From: Planotetraspora silvatica | GTDB taxonomy: Bacteria > Actinomycetota > Actinomycetes > Streptosporangiales > Streptosporangiaceae | Direction: 5' to 3' | NCBI RefSeq assembly: GCF_016863315.1 | Contig: NZ_BOOQ01000023.1 | Location: forward strand, 124,001-188,000 | Length of the DNA: 64,000 nt | In this document: one piece after another, positions 10,259 to 19,145 of the stretch | Layout: each line of letters starts with the position of its first letter | Numbering within the stretch: the stretch's first letter is position 1 | Notes under the pieces: generated by a model | The model's input: only the letters and a program-made list of their open reading frames with translations | What the model was told of the DNA's origin: nothing | Databases searched by the model: none | Program-made: the position numbers and the translations under genes

Positions 10259-10272
10259 TTGGAATGTTCCAA
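10259..10272 (+). promoter_or_regulatory. Inverted repeat upstream of the sigma factor gene
   Basis: TTGGAA, two bases, TTCCAA lie in an AT-richer zone about 70 bases before the sigma gene. The size and symmetry suit a dimeric repressor or an ECF-type -35 region (GGAA). No regulator can be named. Confidence 0.35.
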
Positions 10273-10341
10273 CGGTATTGTGTTCGGTTGATTACAGCTG
10301 GTTATCGCCGCGTCAATGTGACCAATCCGTAGCCGTCAACC

Positions 10342-10998
10342 ATGACGACATGCACGATCGTGGCGGGCATCATGCCTAACGTGACCGAGGGACGCGTCGC
10401 CGACGCCGCAACTGGGGTAAGGCTTGCGACGAGATCGGATGAGTCCGACCTCAGGGAACTGACCAGCCTTGCCGTACAAGGAGATCGCAGCGCGATCGAA
10501 TCGCTTCTGGGGCATCTGCGCCCCATGGTGGTGCGATATTGCCGAGCCCGGCTGGGTAGGGTCTCCGGTCATTACCACATCGCCGACGACGTCGCGCAGG
10601 AAGTGTGCATCGCCGTTCTTTCCGCGTTGCCGCGTTATCGCGATATGGGTCGGCCGTTCGCGTCGTTCGTGTTCGGAATCGCCTCGCACAAGGTGGCCGA
10701 CGCGCTGCGCAGTTCTGTGCGTTCCGCGGTGCCGACACAGGACCTGCCGGACGGGCCGGACGAGGGGCCGGGGCCGGAGGAGACCGTCGTCCGCTACATC
10801 GAGGCGCAGCACGCTCGTGACCTGTTGTCGCGCCTTCCGGACAACCAGCGCGAGCTCCTCATCCTTCGGGTGGTGTCGGGCCTTTCGGCCGAGGAGACCG
10901 GTAATGTACTCGGCATGTCACCAGGTGCCGTCCGGGTCGCCCAGCATCGCGCCCTCGCCAGGCTGAGGCAGCTGGCCGAGCTGGAGTCGATTGCGTGA
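10342..10998 (+). CDS. shbA: ECF RNA polymerase sigma factor, ShbA/SigD type
   Basis: 218 residues from ATG 10342; ATG 10372 is possible and no ribosome site separates the two. Region 2 is visible as [21 protein letters not shown] with [20 protein letters not shown], and region 4 as [45 protein letters not shown]. Position after groEL and before guaB matches M. tuberculosis SigD and Streptomyces ShbA, the latter known to drive transcription of the principal sigma gene hrdB. The next gene overlaps its stop and resembles the SigD anti-sigma factor. Confidence 0.85.
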   Translation: MTTCTIVAGIMPNVTEGRVADAATGVRLATRSDESDLRELTSLAVQGDRSAIESLLGHLRPMVVRYCRARLGRVSGHYHIADDVAQEVCIAVLSALPRYRDMGRPFASFVFGIASHKVADALRSSVRSAVPTQDLPDGPDEGPGPEETVVRYIEAQHARDLLSRLPDNQRELLILRVVSGLSAEETGNVLGMSPGAVRVAQHRALARLRQLAELESIA

Positions 10999-11216
10999 CC
11001 ACGAAACGTCGTCGTCGTCCGGCACGCTTCCTCGGGTCGTACGACGACGCCGACGTGGAGGCCGACGTACTGCGGACCGACGCGATCCTCGACGGGCTGG
11101 CCCGGCGTGAGCCGGTGGCCTCAGGCGCCGACGCGGCGATCCGGATGCTGGGCGCGCTCGTGGCCGATGTGGAGAGTCAGCGGCTCTCCTCGGTGTCGAT
11201 CACCCCGTCCACGTAG
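10995..11216 (+). CDS. Short RsdA-like anti-sigma factor (N-terminal part only)
   Basis: 73 residues that start at a GTG overlapping the sigma stop (GTGA). The segment [37 protein letters not shown] resembles the N-terminal sigma-binding region of RsdA, which in mycobacteria follows sigD and sequesters it at the membrane. The whole membrane span and extracytoplasmic domain found in RsdA are missing, and the protein ends within the convergent DUF5319 gene (40-base overlap). It may be a soluble anti-sigma peptide or the remains of a longer gene. The family match is from memory of the motif and gene order. Confidence 0.6.
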   Translation: MTTKRRRRPARFLGSYDDADVEADVLRTDAILDGLARREPVASGADAAIRMLGALVADVESQRLSSVSITPST

Positions 11217-11554
11217 CCCCGGGCGTACTCCCAGCTGACGTAGTCGGTCGGGTCGGGCTGGAACGCCGGCTCGTGGACCTGGGGCCGGCCGTTGTCGATC
11301 ATCTGACGAAGGTTGCCGCGGAGCAGGTCCCAGTCGAAGTAATGCTGCTCACCGCACTCGGGGCAGTCGAGCACCAACCCCAGCACACCCTGGGGCTCCA
11401 GCAGGGAACGGAAGACCTCCACGTCGGCGAGATCGGTCAGCGCCTCATCCCGCTCGGCGACACTGAGCGGCTCCGGGTCGTCGGGCTCGCCCAGCTCGGC
11501 AGCGGGGTCGTTCGGGTCATCCGCGAACGGGTCGCGGGGGACGTCTTCCAGCAC
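11177..11554 (-). CDS. DUF5319 family protein
   Basis: 125 residues from GTG 11554, preceded by AAGGTGG; an ATG at 11584 lacks a site. The protein is very acidic (DPFADDPNDPAAELGEPDDPEPLS) and contains a CPECGEQHYFDWDLLRGNLRQM segment with a single CxxC pair and conserved aromatic residues, which identifies the DUF5319 family of actinobacteria. The M. tuberculosis homologue also sits between the SigD anti-sigma gene and guaB2. Cytoplasmic, function unknown. It is convergent with and overlaps the RsdA-like gene. Confidence 0.8.
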   Translation of the reverse strand: MLEDVPRDPFADDPNDPAAELGEPDDPEPLSVAERDEALTDLADVEVFRSLLEPQGVLGLVLDCPECGEQHYFDWDLLRGNLRQMIDNGRPQVHEPAFQPDPTDYVSWEYARGYVDGVIDTEESR

Positions 11555-11662
11555 GCATCCCACCTTATGACCAGGACCCACCATGGTGAGTGAAAGTGGA
11601 ACCCATCTACTGATTGGGCTGTCATAACGGGACCAGAGTGCCAGATGTCCGTCCGGCAGGGG

Positions 11663-12658
11663 TCACAACCAGCCGCGACGCGCGGCCTCGACTCCGGCGT
11701 GGAAGCGGGACTGCGCCCCCAGCTCGGCCATCGCCTCGGCGAACCTGGCCCGGACCGTCCGGACGGAAAGGCCCAGGTGGCGGGCGATTCCCTCGTCGCT
11801 GAGCCCCTGCGCGGCGAGCCTCAGCACCTGGGACGTGCCGCTGTCGCACGACGACACGGGGACGGCCCTGGCCCACAGTTCCTCGAAGAGCGTACGGAGC
11901 GCGGCCACGACGATCGGCGCCCGGACGAGGTAGCAGTTGTAGCCGTGCTCCGGCAGGGAGTCGCCCCATTCGGCAGGCAGGCCCGCGGTGTCGTCACCCA
12001 GGGCGAAGAACCAGCTCGGCACCCGGTCGAGGGTGCGGATGCGTGCGCCCGCCTCGATCAGCCGGTCGCAGACCTCCCGTATGCCGGGCGCCTCCATCAC
12101 CGAGATGGGGATGACGGCCCGCGAGGACAGCAGGCCGTCCCTCATGGCCGCGGTCCAGGGGCCGGTGTACTTCTCGACCAGATCGCACATCGTCCGCCGG
12201 TCCGGGATCGCGGAGACCAGGTCGGCCGGCGGCGCCTGCAGGGCCAGGCCGACGACGCTCTCGTAGAGCTCGTCCGCCCCGCTCACGAGGTCGACGGCGA
12301 ACTGGCCGTTCTGGTAGTCCCGGCCGGCGTCGTAGTGGTGGGTGAGGGGTGCGACGGAGGCGAGGGCCGCGTCGATCTGGCGGCTCTCCCTGGCCAGCCG
12401 GTCGAGCCTCTCGGCCACCAGCCTCCCGATGGCGGCGGCCGGGTGGCGGGCGAGGTACTCCCCCTGCTGCTCGTCGACCGTGCCCAGCCGTACGAGCCGG
12501 GTGAGCCGGTCGAGCACGTCGTCGACGGGCTCGTCGACGGCGCGGGCGATCTCGGCGAGGGTGGCCCGATGGAGCTTCAGCACCACGGTGTAGAGGTCCC
12601 TGTGCTCCTGGGTGAGGCCGAGGGCTTCGAGAGGGTCCGCGTTCCGCGTCGTGATCAT
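11663..12658 (-). CDS. Transcriptional regulator with TrmB-like and LuxR-type HTH domains
   Basis: 331 residues. The N-terminal region (ALGLTQEHRDLYTVVLKLHRATLAEIARAVDEPVDDVLDRLTRL) is a winged helix like those of TrmB or MarR proteins. A middle domain of about 170 residues (95-265) resembles a ligand-sensing fold. The C-terminus (GLSDEGIARHLGLSVRTVRARFAEAMAELGAQSRFHAGVEA) is a LuxR-type helix-turn-helix. Single regulators of this layout are common in actinomycetes and often control specialised or stress genes, but the target is not evident. Its own upstream region is the palindrome-rich, AT-rich island at 12815-12891. Confidence 0.75.
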   Translation of the reverse strand: MITTRNADPLEALGLTQEHRDLYTVVLKLHRATLAEIARAVDEPVDDVLDRLTRLVRLGTVDEQQGEYLARHPAAAIGRLVAERLDRLARESRQIDAALASVAPLTHHYDAGRDYQNGQFAVDLVSGADELYESVVGLALQAPPADLVSAIPDRRTMCDLVEKYTGPWTAAMRDGLLSSRAVIPISVMEAPGIREVCDRLIEAGARIRTLDRVPSWFFALGDDTAGLPAEWGDSLPEHGYNCYLVRAPIVVAALRTLFEELWARAVPVSSCDSGTSQVLRLAAQGLSDEGIARHLGLSVRTVRARFAEAMAELGAQSRFHAGVEAARRGWL

Positions 12659-12814
12659 CAGTCGCTCCGTTGGTCGTTCCGCTCCGCGTCAAATCCGCGG
12701 TCGCACCAATGGCGGAACTCGCGGAAGTCCGATCCCTCGCGTCGCGAGAATAGCCGCGCCCTCCGGCGCCGTGCCGGGCGTTCGCATATTCGGAAGAGCG
12801 CGCGAAGAACTTTT

Positions 12815-12891
12815 GTGCATATGCACGTTCCAAAGCTTTCTTCGCCCGCACTTTCGAAACGGCGGCAAAATGCAACTTTGTGCAGTTGCAT
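12815..12891 (-). promoter_or_regulatory. Cluster of short palindromes upstream of the HTH regulator
   Basis: In an AT-richer stretch there are four symmetric sites: GTGCATATGCAC (12815-12826), AAAGCTTT (12832-12839), TTTCGAAA (12852-12859), and an 8-base inverted repeat ATGCAACT/AGTTGCAT with a 6-base spacer (12870-12891). They lie 157-233 bases before the regulator start and 38 bases before the guaB leader promoter, so they could serve either gene. The 12659-12814 stretch shows no gene. Confidence 0.5.
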
Positions 12892-12928
12892 CTAGCGACA
12901 TTGCGCTTGGACGCTTCGTGACGCATCC

Positions 12929-12956
12929 TTGACTCAGCGTTAGCGAACGGTACGTC
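12929..12956 (+). promoter_or_regulatory. Promoter of the guaB leader
   Basis: TTGACT (12929-12934) and TACGTC (12951-12956) are separated by 16 bases. The predicted start, near 12963, is just ahead of the GGAGGGGGG ribosome site of the tiny leader ORF. Confidence 0.4.
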
Positions 12957-12979
12957 ATTCGAGCGCGGAGGGGGGCTCG

Positions 12980-12997
12980 ATGGCGTGGCCTGAGTGA
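12980..12997 (+). CDS. Putative leader peptide MAWPE before guaB
   Basis: Five codons (ATG GCG TGG CCT GAG) and TGA, preceded by the near-ideal ribosome site GGAGGGGGG at 12968-12976. The stop is 7 bases before a strong terminator hairpin (13005-13033). A ribosome-site, mini-ORF, terminator order is the layout of transcription attenuators. Translation is not proven, and the role of its Trp or Pro codons is unknown. Confidence 0.3.
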   Translation: MAWPE

Positions 12998-13004
12998 CGC
13001 ACAT

Positions 13005-13033
13005 GTGGGGGGACCGCTCGTCGGTCCCCCCAC
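13005..13033 (+). terminator. Terminator/attenuator hairpin in the guaB leader region
   Basis: GTGGGGGGACCG, loop CTCGT, CGGTCCCCCCAC form a perfect 12-base stem followed by CTTGTCT. No ordinary gene ends here on the plus strand, so it either ends a short leader RNA from the 12929 promoter or attenuates guaB read-through. Confidence 0.75.
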
Positions 13034-13147
13034 CTTGTCTTCTCCGGAGCCGCCTCGGGGGCCGACTCCGGAGTCGATCCCGGCCCGCGCCGGGCCCCGT
13101 GGCAGGCCCCGTCTCCGGCCTCGGCCGGCTCGCATCCCGGTTCGTCT

Positions 13148-13211
13148 CCCGTCCGCTCAGCCGGGCCGGGGGAGGGAGCCCATCCCGTCCGCTCAACCGG
13201 GCCGGGAGGGA
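13148..13211 (+). repeat. Imperfect 36-base direct repeat upstream of guaB
   Basis: CCCGTCCGCTCAGCCGGGCC at 13148 recurs as CCCGTCCGCTCAACCGGGCC at 13184, with similar GGGAGGGA ends. This fills much of the GC-rich leader between the hairpin and the guaB-proximal promoter. Confidence 0.7.
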
Positions 13212-13216
13212 ACCCC

Positions 13217-14776
<1,560 letters not shown>

Positions 14777-14884
14777 GGGAGCCGACCGGCACCGTACGGA
14801 GCCCGGTACGAACTCGGTACGGGCTCGGTACGGCTTTCGCGCCCGGCGGGAGCCGTACGCACATGAATGGAAAGAGCAGGCGAG

Positions 14885-16003
14885 ATGACTCAGGTGGAGA
14901 TCGGGCGCGGCAAGAGCGGCCGTCGTGCGTACGCGCTGGACGAGATCGGCATCGTGCCCTCCCGGCGCACCCGTGACCCCGAGGAGGTCTCGATCTCCTG
15001 GCAGATCGACGCCTACCGGTTCGAGCTTCCGCTCGTGGTGAGCCCGATGGACAGCGTCGTCTCGCCCAGGACCGCGATCGAGATCGGCAGGCTGGGCGGC
15101 CTCGCCGCCCTCGACCTCGAAGGTCTGTGGACGCGGTACGAGGACCCCGCGCCGCTGCTCGAGGAGGTCGCCACCCTCGACCAGGAGGCCGCCACCCGCC
15201 GCCTCCAGGAGATCTACACGGCTCCGATCCAGGACGAGCTGATCGCCCGGCGCATCGGGGAGATCCGCGAGGCGGGCGTGACCACGGCGGTACGGCTGTC
15301 GCCCCAGCGGACGGTGCAGCACCACAAGGCCGTGATCGACGCCGGTGTCGACATCTTCGTCATCCGCGGCACCACGGTCTCGGCCGAGCACGTGTCGGGC
15401 CGGGCCGAGCCGCTTAACCTCAAGCAGTTCATCTACGAACTGGACGTGCCCGTCATCGTCGGCGGCTGCGCCACCTACACCGCCGCGCTGCACCTGATGC
15501 GCACCGGCGCGGCCGGCGTGCTGGTCGGCTTCGGCGGCGGCGCCTCGCACACCACCCGCAACGTGCTCGGCGTGGTCGTGCCGATGGCGACCGCGATCTC
15601 GGACGTGGCCGCGGCCCGCCGCGACTACATGGACGAGTCGGGCGGCCGCTACGTCCACGTCATCGCCGACGGAGGCATGGGCGGCTCGGGGGACATCGCC
15701 AAGGCGATCGCCTGTGGCGCCGACGCCGTCATGGTCGGCTCGCCCCTCGCCCGGGCCGCCGAGGCCCCGGGCCGCGGCTTCCACTGGGGGTCGGAGGCGC
15801 ACCACCCGGATCTGCCGCGTGGCAGGCGGGTCGAGTTCGGCACGATCGGGACGCTGGAGCAGATCCTGCACGGCCCGTCGTCGGTGGCCGACGGCTCGAT
15901 GAACCTCATGGGCGCGCTGCGCCGCACGATGGCGACCGCGGGCTACTCCGACCTCAAGGAGTTCCAGCGCGTCGAGGTCGTCGTCGCCCCTCCGCAGCCC
16001 TGA
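14885..16003 (+). CDS. guaB3: GuaB3 family IMP dehydrogenase-related protein
   Basis: 372 residues from ATG 14885. It shares the IMPDH barrel (VEIGRGKSGRRAYALDEIGI, then VSPMDSVVSP, IADGGMGGSGDIAKAIACGA) but has no CBS domains. The loop aligned to the IMPDH catalytic site GPGSICTTR reads GGGASHTTR, with His222 where the catalytic cysteine should be. Actinobacterial GuaB3 proteins are usually called IMPDH family, but not all have that activity, so a different reaction or a regulatory role is plausible. The 14777-14884 gap contains repeated GGTACGG-type words only. Confidence 0.85.
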   Translation: MTQVEIGRGKSGRRAYALDEIGIVPSRRTRDPEEVSISWQIDAYRFELPLVVSPMDSVVSPRTAIEIGRLGGLAALDLEGLWTRYEDPAPLLEEVATLDQEAATRRLQEIYTAPIQDELIARRIGEIREAGVTTAVRLSPQRTVQHHKAVIDAGVDIFVIRGTTVSAEHVSGRAEPLNLKQFIYELDVPVIVGGCATYTAALHLMRTGAAGVLVGFGGGASHTTRNVLGVVVPMATAISDVAAARRDYMDESGGRYVHVIADGGMGGSGDIAKAIACGADAVMVGSPLARAAEAPGRGFHWGSEAHHPDLPRGRRVEFGTIGTLEQILHGPSSVADGSMNLMGALRRTMATAGYSDLKEFQRVEVVVAPPQP

Positions 16004-16035
16004 TCACCGGTGGCGGGCCCCGCGTGATCGGGTGA

Positions 16036-17172
16036 TCATGCGGGCTCCCGCACCCACACGCCGCGCCTCATGACGCCGTCGAGGCGCAGATCCTCGTCGA
16101 GGACGACCAGGTCGGCGTGCTTGCCGACGGAGATCGAGCCGATCTCCCCGTCGAGGCCGAGCACCCGCGCCGGGGTCAGCGAGGCCATCGTGGACGCGTC
16201 GACGAGCGAGGCGCCCACCTCGCGGACCGTGCGGCGGAACGCCACGTCCATGGTCAGGGTGCTTCCGGCGATCGTGCCGCCCTCGGACAGGCGCGCCACG
16301 CCGTTCTCGACGTCGACGGTCATCGAGCCGAGCGGGTAGCGCCCGTCGCCCATGCCGGCCGCGGCCATCGCATCGGTGATCAGCGCCGTCCTGGCGGGGC
16401 CCGACTCGTGCGCGGCGAGGCGCAACATGGCGGGGTGGACGTGGACTCCGTCGTTGACGAGTTCCACGGTGACCCGATCGTCTTGGAGGAGGGCCGCGAC
16501 CGGGCCGGGATCGCGGTGGTTCAGTGGCGGCATCGCGTTGTACAGGTGGGTGGCGACGCTGCCGCCCGCCTCGATTCCCGCGATCGTCTGCTCGTAGGTG
16601 GCGTCACTGTGGCCGAGTGCGGCGATCACGCCCTCGGCCGCGGCGTCCCTGATGACGTCGAGCGCGTTCGGCAACTCCGCCGCGATGGTCAGCATGCGGA
16701 CGTGACCCCGGCCGGCCCGCACCAACTCCCGGAACTCCGCCCGGTCGGGTTCGCGGAGCAGCGCGGGGTCGTGGGCGCCGCAGCGGGCCTTCGAGATGTA
16801 CGGACCCTCGAAGTGGATGCCGGCGATGAGCCCCTGCTCGCAGAGGTCGGCCAGGGCGGACGCCGTACGGGCCAGGGTGGCGGGCGCCGCGGTGACCAGA
16901 CTGGCCAGTGTGGTGGTGGTGCCGTGTCCGAGGTGGAACGCGGCCACCTCGGCCGCCTTCTCCGGATCGTCCTGCTGGTAGGAGCCGCCGCCTCCGCCGT
17001 GCGTGTGGATGTCCACGAAACCCGGGACGACCGTCCGGCCGCCCAGGGACCGGCCGTTGCCGGGCGCCTGGCCACGGCCGATATGGGTGATCTTGCCGTC
17101 CTCGATGGTCAGCCAGCCGTCGTGGACCCCTTCCGGCGTCACGAGGCGAACATCAGAGACAGTGAGGCTCAT
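16036..17172 (-). CDS. nagA: N-acetylglucosamine-6-phosphate deacetylase
   Basis: 378 residues from ATG 17172. It removes acetate from GlcNAc-6-phosphate, feeding cell-wall amino sugars into glycolysis or wall recycling. The amidohydrolase metal site starts with VDIHTHGGGG (His56, His58). GIHFEGPYIS, ALGHSDATYEQ, THLYNAMPPLNHRDPG and the catalytic Asp in LITDAMAAAGM follow. The C-terminal LGLDGEIGSISVGKHADLVVLD closes the beta-sandwich. It converges with guaB3 (32-base gap) and is divergent from glpD. Confidence 0.93.
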   Translation of the reverse strand: MSLTVSDVRLVTPEGVHDGWLTIEDGKITHIGRGQAPGNGRSLGGRTVVPGFVDIHTHGGGGGSYQQDDPEKAAEVAAFHLGHGTTTTLASLVTAAPATLARTASALADLCEQGLIAGIHFEGPYISKARCGAHDPALLREPDRAEFRELVRAGRGHVRMLTIAAELPNALDVIRDAAAEGVIAALGHSDATYEQTIAGIEAGGSVATHLYNAMPPLNHRDPGPVAALLQDDRVTVELVNDGVHVHPAMLRLAAHESGPARTALITDAMAAAGMGDGRYPLGSMTVDVENGVARLSEGGTIAGSTLTMDVAFRRTVREVGASLVDASTMASLTPARVLGLDGEIGSISVGKHADLVVLDEDLRLDGVMRRGVWVREPA

Positions 17173-17230
17173 GTGCCCATCTTTCCGCCCGGGGGCAGGG
17201 ATCACAGATCGGGGGAGGTGGAACGGCTCG

Positions 17231-17236
17231 TTTATA
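17231..17236 (-). promoter_or_regulatory. Putative -10 box of nagA
   Basis: On the minus strand the hexamer reads TATAAA, about 60 bases before the nagA ATG. It lies in an A-rich patch that is rare in this genome. No convincing -35 was seen. The shared nagA-glpD intergenic region is 223 bases. Confidence 0.35.
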
Positions 17237-17395
17237 GCAAAAAACCAGCATCGATCCGGCGCATCGTGCCTGATCTCCTCGTGCCGGCCGCGCCGATGAA
17301 GATCATTTGGCGTGAGGGGTGGAAGTAGGATTTGCTGGTCAGAACCTACGGGTAGAAAACGTCCGCACAGGCGAAAGCCGTACAGAGGGAGCCCT

Positions 17396-19138
17396 ATGAC
17401 CGCGCGGATGGGCACCGCAGCGCTCGGCCCCACAGAGCGTTCCGCCGCCCTTGACCGGATGCAATCGCAGGAACTCGACGTGGTCGTGATCGGCGGCGGT
17501 GTCGTCGGTGCGGGTGTCGCCCTCGACGCCGTGACGAGGGGGCTGTCGGTGGGTCTCGTCGAGGCGCGGGACTTCGCCTCCGGGACCTCCTCGCGCTCGT
17601 CCAAGCTGATCCACGGCGGTCTGCGCTACCTGGAGCAACTCAACTTCGACCTGGTGAGAGAGGCGCTCAGGGAGCGGGCCCTGCTGCTCCAGCGGATCGC
17701 GCCGCACCTGGTCAGACCGGTGCCGTTCCTGTTCCCCCTGACCCACCCGGGCTGGGAGCGGCCGTACGTGGGGGCGGGGCTGGCGCTCTACGACACGCTG
17801 GGCTTCTCCTTCGGCTTCAGCCGGGGGATGCCGGGCCACCGGCACCTGTCGCGGCGGCGGGCGCTGCGGATCGCCCCCGCGCTCAAGCGCTCGGCCTTCA
17901 CCGGCGCGGTGCAGTACTGGGACGCCGGGGTGGACGACGCCCGATACGTGATGACCATGCTCAGGACCGCCGCGACATACGGCGCCGATGTGGCGTCGCG
18001 GGTCCAGGCGGTCGGCTTCCTGCGCGAGGGTGAGCGCGTCACCGGGGTCCGCGTGCGCGACCTGGAGAGCGGGACCGAGTTCGACGTCCGGGCCCGCCAG
18101 GTCGTCAACGCGACGGGGGTCTGGACCGACGACGTCCAGGAACTCGTCGGCGGGCGCGGCCAGATCCACGTCAAGGCGTCCAAGGGCATCCACCTCGTGG
18201 TGCCGCGCGACCGCATCCACTCCCTGACGGGGATCATCATGCGCACCGAGAAGTCGGTGTTGTTCGTGATCCCCTGGGGCCGGCACTGGATCATCGGCAC
18301 CACCGACACGGAGTGGACGCTCGACAAGGTCCATCCCGCCGCCTCCCGGACGGACATCGACTACCTGCTCGACCACGTCAACTCCGTCCTCGCGGTGCCG
18401 CTGACCAGGGACGACGTGGAAGGCGTCTACGCCGGGCTGCGGCCGCTGCTCGCCGGCGAGTCGGAGGAGACGTCCAAGCTCTCGCGGGAGCACGTGGTGG
18501 CCCACCCCGTCCCCGGCCTCGTCATGGTGGCCGGCGGCAAGTTCACGACGTACCGGGTGATGGCGGCGGACGCGGTCGACGCCGTCGCGCACGGCCTCGA
18601 CCGGCGCGTGCCCCCGTCCTGCACCGACCAGGTTCCCCTGTCGGGGGCGGAGGGCTACCGGGCGTTGTGGAACTCCCGCCATCGGCTCGCCCGCTCGTCC
18701 GGCCTGCACGTCGCGCGGATCGAGCACCTGCTCCAGAGATACGGTTCCATGATCGACGAGGTGCTCGAACTGATCGAGCGGGATCCCTCGCTGGGACGGC
18801 CGCTCGCGGGGGCCGACGACTACCTGCGTGCCGAGATCGTGCACGCGGCCACCCACGAAGGCGCCCGCCACCTCAACGACGCGCTGACCCGCCGGACCCG
18901 CATCTCGATCGAGACCTTCCACCGCGGCGCCGCCGTCGCGCAGGAGGCCGCGGAGCTCATGGCGAAGCCGCTCGGCTGGGACACCGAGCAGGTCAAGCGG
19001 GAGGTGGAGTACTTCACCAAGAGGGTCGAGGCCGAACGGGCTTCGCAGGAGCAGGACACCGACCAGGAGGCCGACGCGATCCGTCTCGGTGCTCCCGAGA
19101 TCGTTCCCGTCGCCCTCCCGGAGGGTCACGGCGTCTGA
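17396..19138 (+). CDS. glpD: Glycerol-3-phosphate dehydrogenase (aerobic, FAD)
   Basis: 580 residues from ATG 17396, with AGAGGGAG upstream. This membrane-associated flavoenzyme oxidises sn-glycerol-3-phosphate to dihydroxyacetone phosphate and passes electrons to quinones. The FAD site VVVIGGGVVGAGVALDA, FASGTSSRSSKLIHGGLRYLE and the C-terminal GGKFTTYR are family signatures. A helical C-terminal domain with a charged tail (EQDTDQEADA) ends it. Only 7 bases separate its stop from the convergent beta-propeller gene. No glpF or glpK neighbours are present. Confidence 0.93.
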   Translation: MTARMGTAALGPTERSAALDRMQSQELDVVVIGGGVVGAGVALDAVTRGLSVGLVEARDFASGTSSRSSKLIHGGLRYLEQLNFDLVREALRERALLLQRIAPHLVRPVPFLFPLTHPGWERPYVGAGLALYDTLGFSFGFSRGMPGHRHLSRRRALRIAPALKRSAFTGAVQYWDAGVDDARYVMTMLRTAATYGADVASRVQAVGFLREGERVTGVRVRDLESGTEFDVRARQVVNATGVWTDDVQELVGGRGQIHVKASKGIHLVVPRDRIHSLTGIIMRTEKSVLFVIPWGRHWIIGTTDTEWTLDKVHPAASRTDIDYLLDHVNSVLAVPLTRDDVEGVYAGLRPLLAGESEETSKLSREHVVAHPVPGLVMVAGGKFTTYRVMAADAVDAVAHGLDRRVPPSCTDQVPLSGAEGYRALWNSRHRLARSSGLHVARIEHLLQRYGSMIDEVLELIERDPSLGRPLAGADDYLRAEIVHAATHEGARHLNDALTRRTRISIETFHRGAAVAQEAAELMAKPLGWDTEQVKREVEYFTKRVEAERASQEQDTDQEADAIRLGAPEIVPVALPEGHGV

Positions 19139-19145
19139 GGCCGGA

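Noticed and set aside
16031-16044. A further copy of the array core (GTGATCATGC) after guaB3
   Set aside because: Only about ten bases match, there is no second unit 53 bases away, and it overlaps the nagA stop region.
17334-17349. DasR-type operator between nagA and glpD
   Set aside because: GCTGGTCAGAACCTAC matches only about 9 of 16 consensus positions and lies nearer glpD than nagA.
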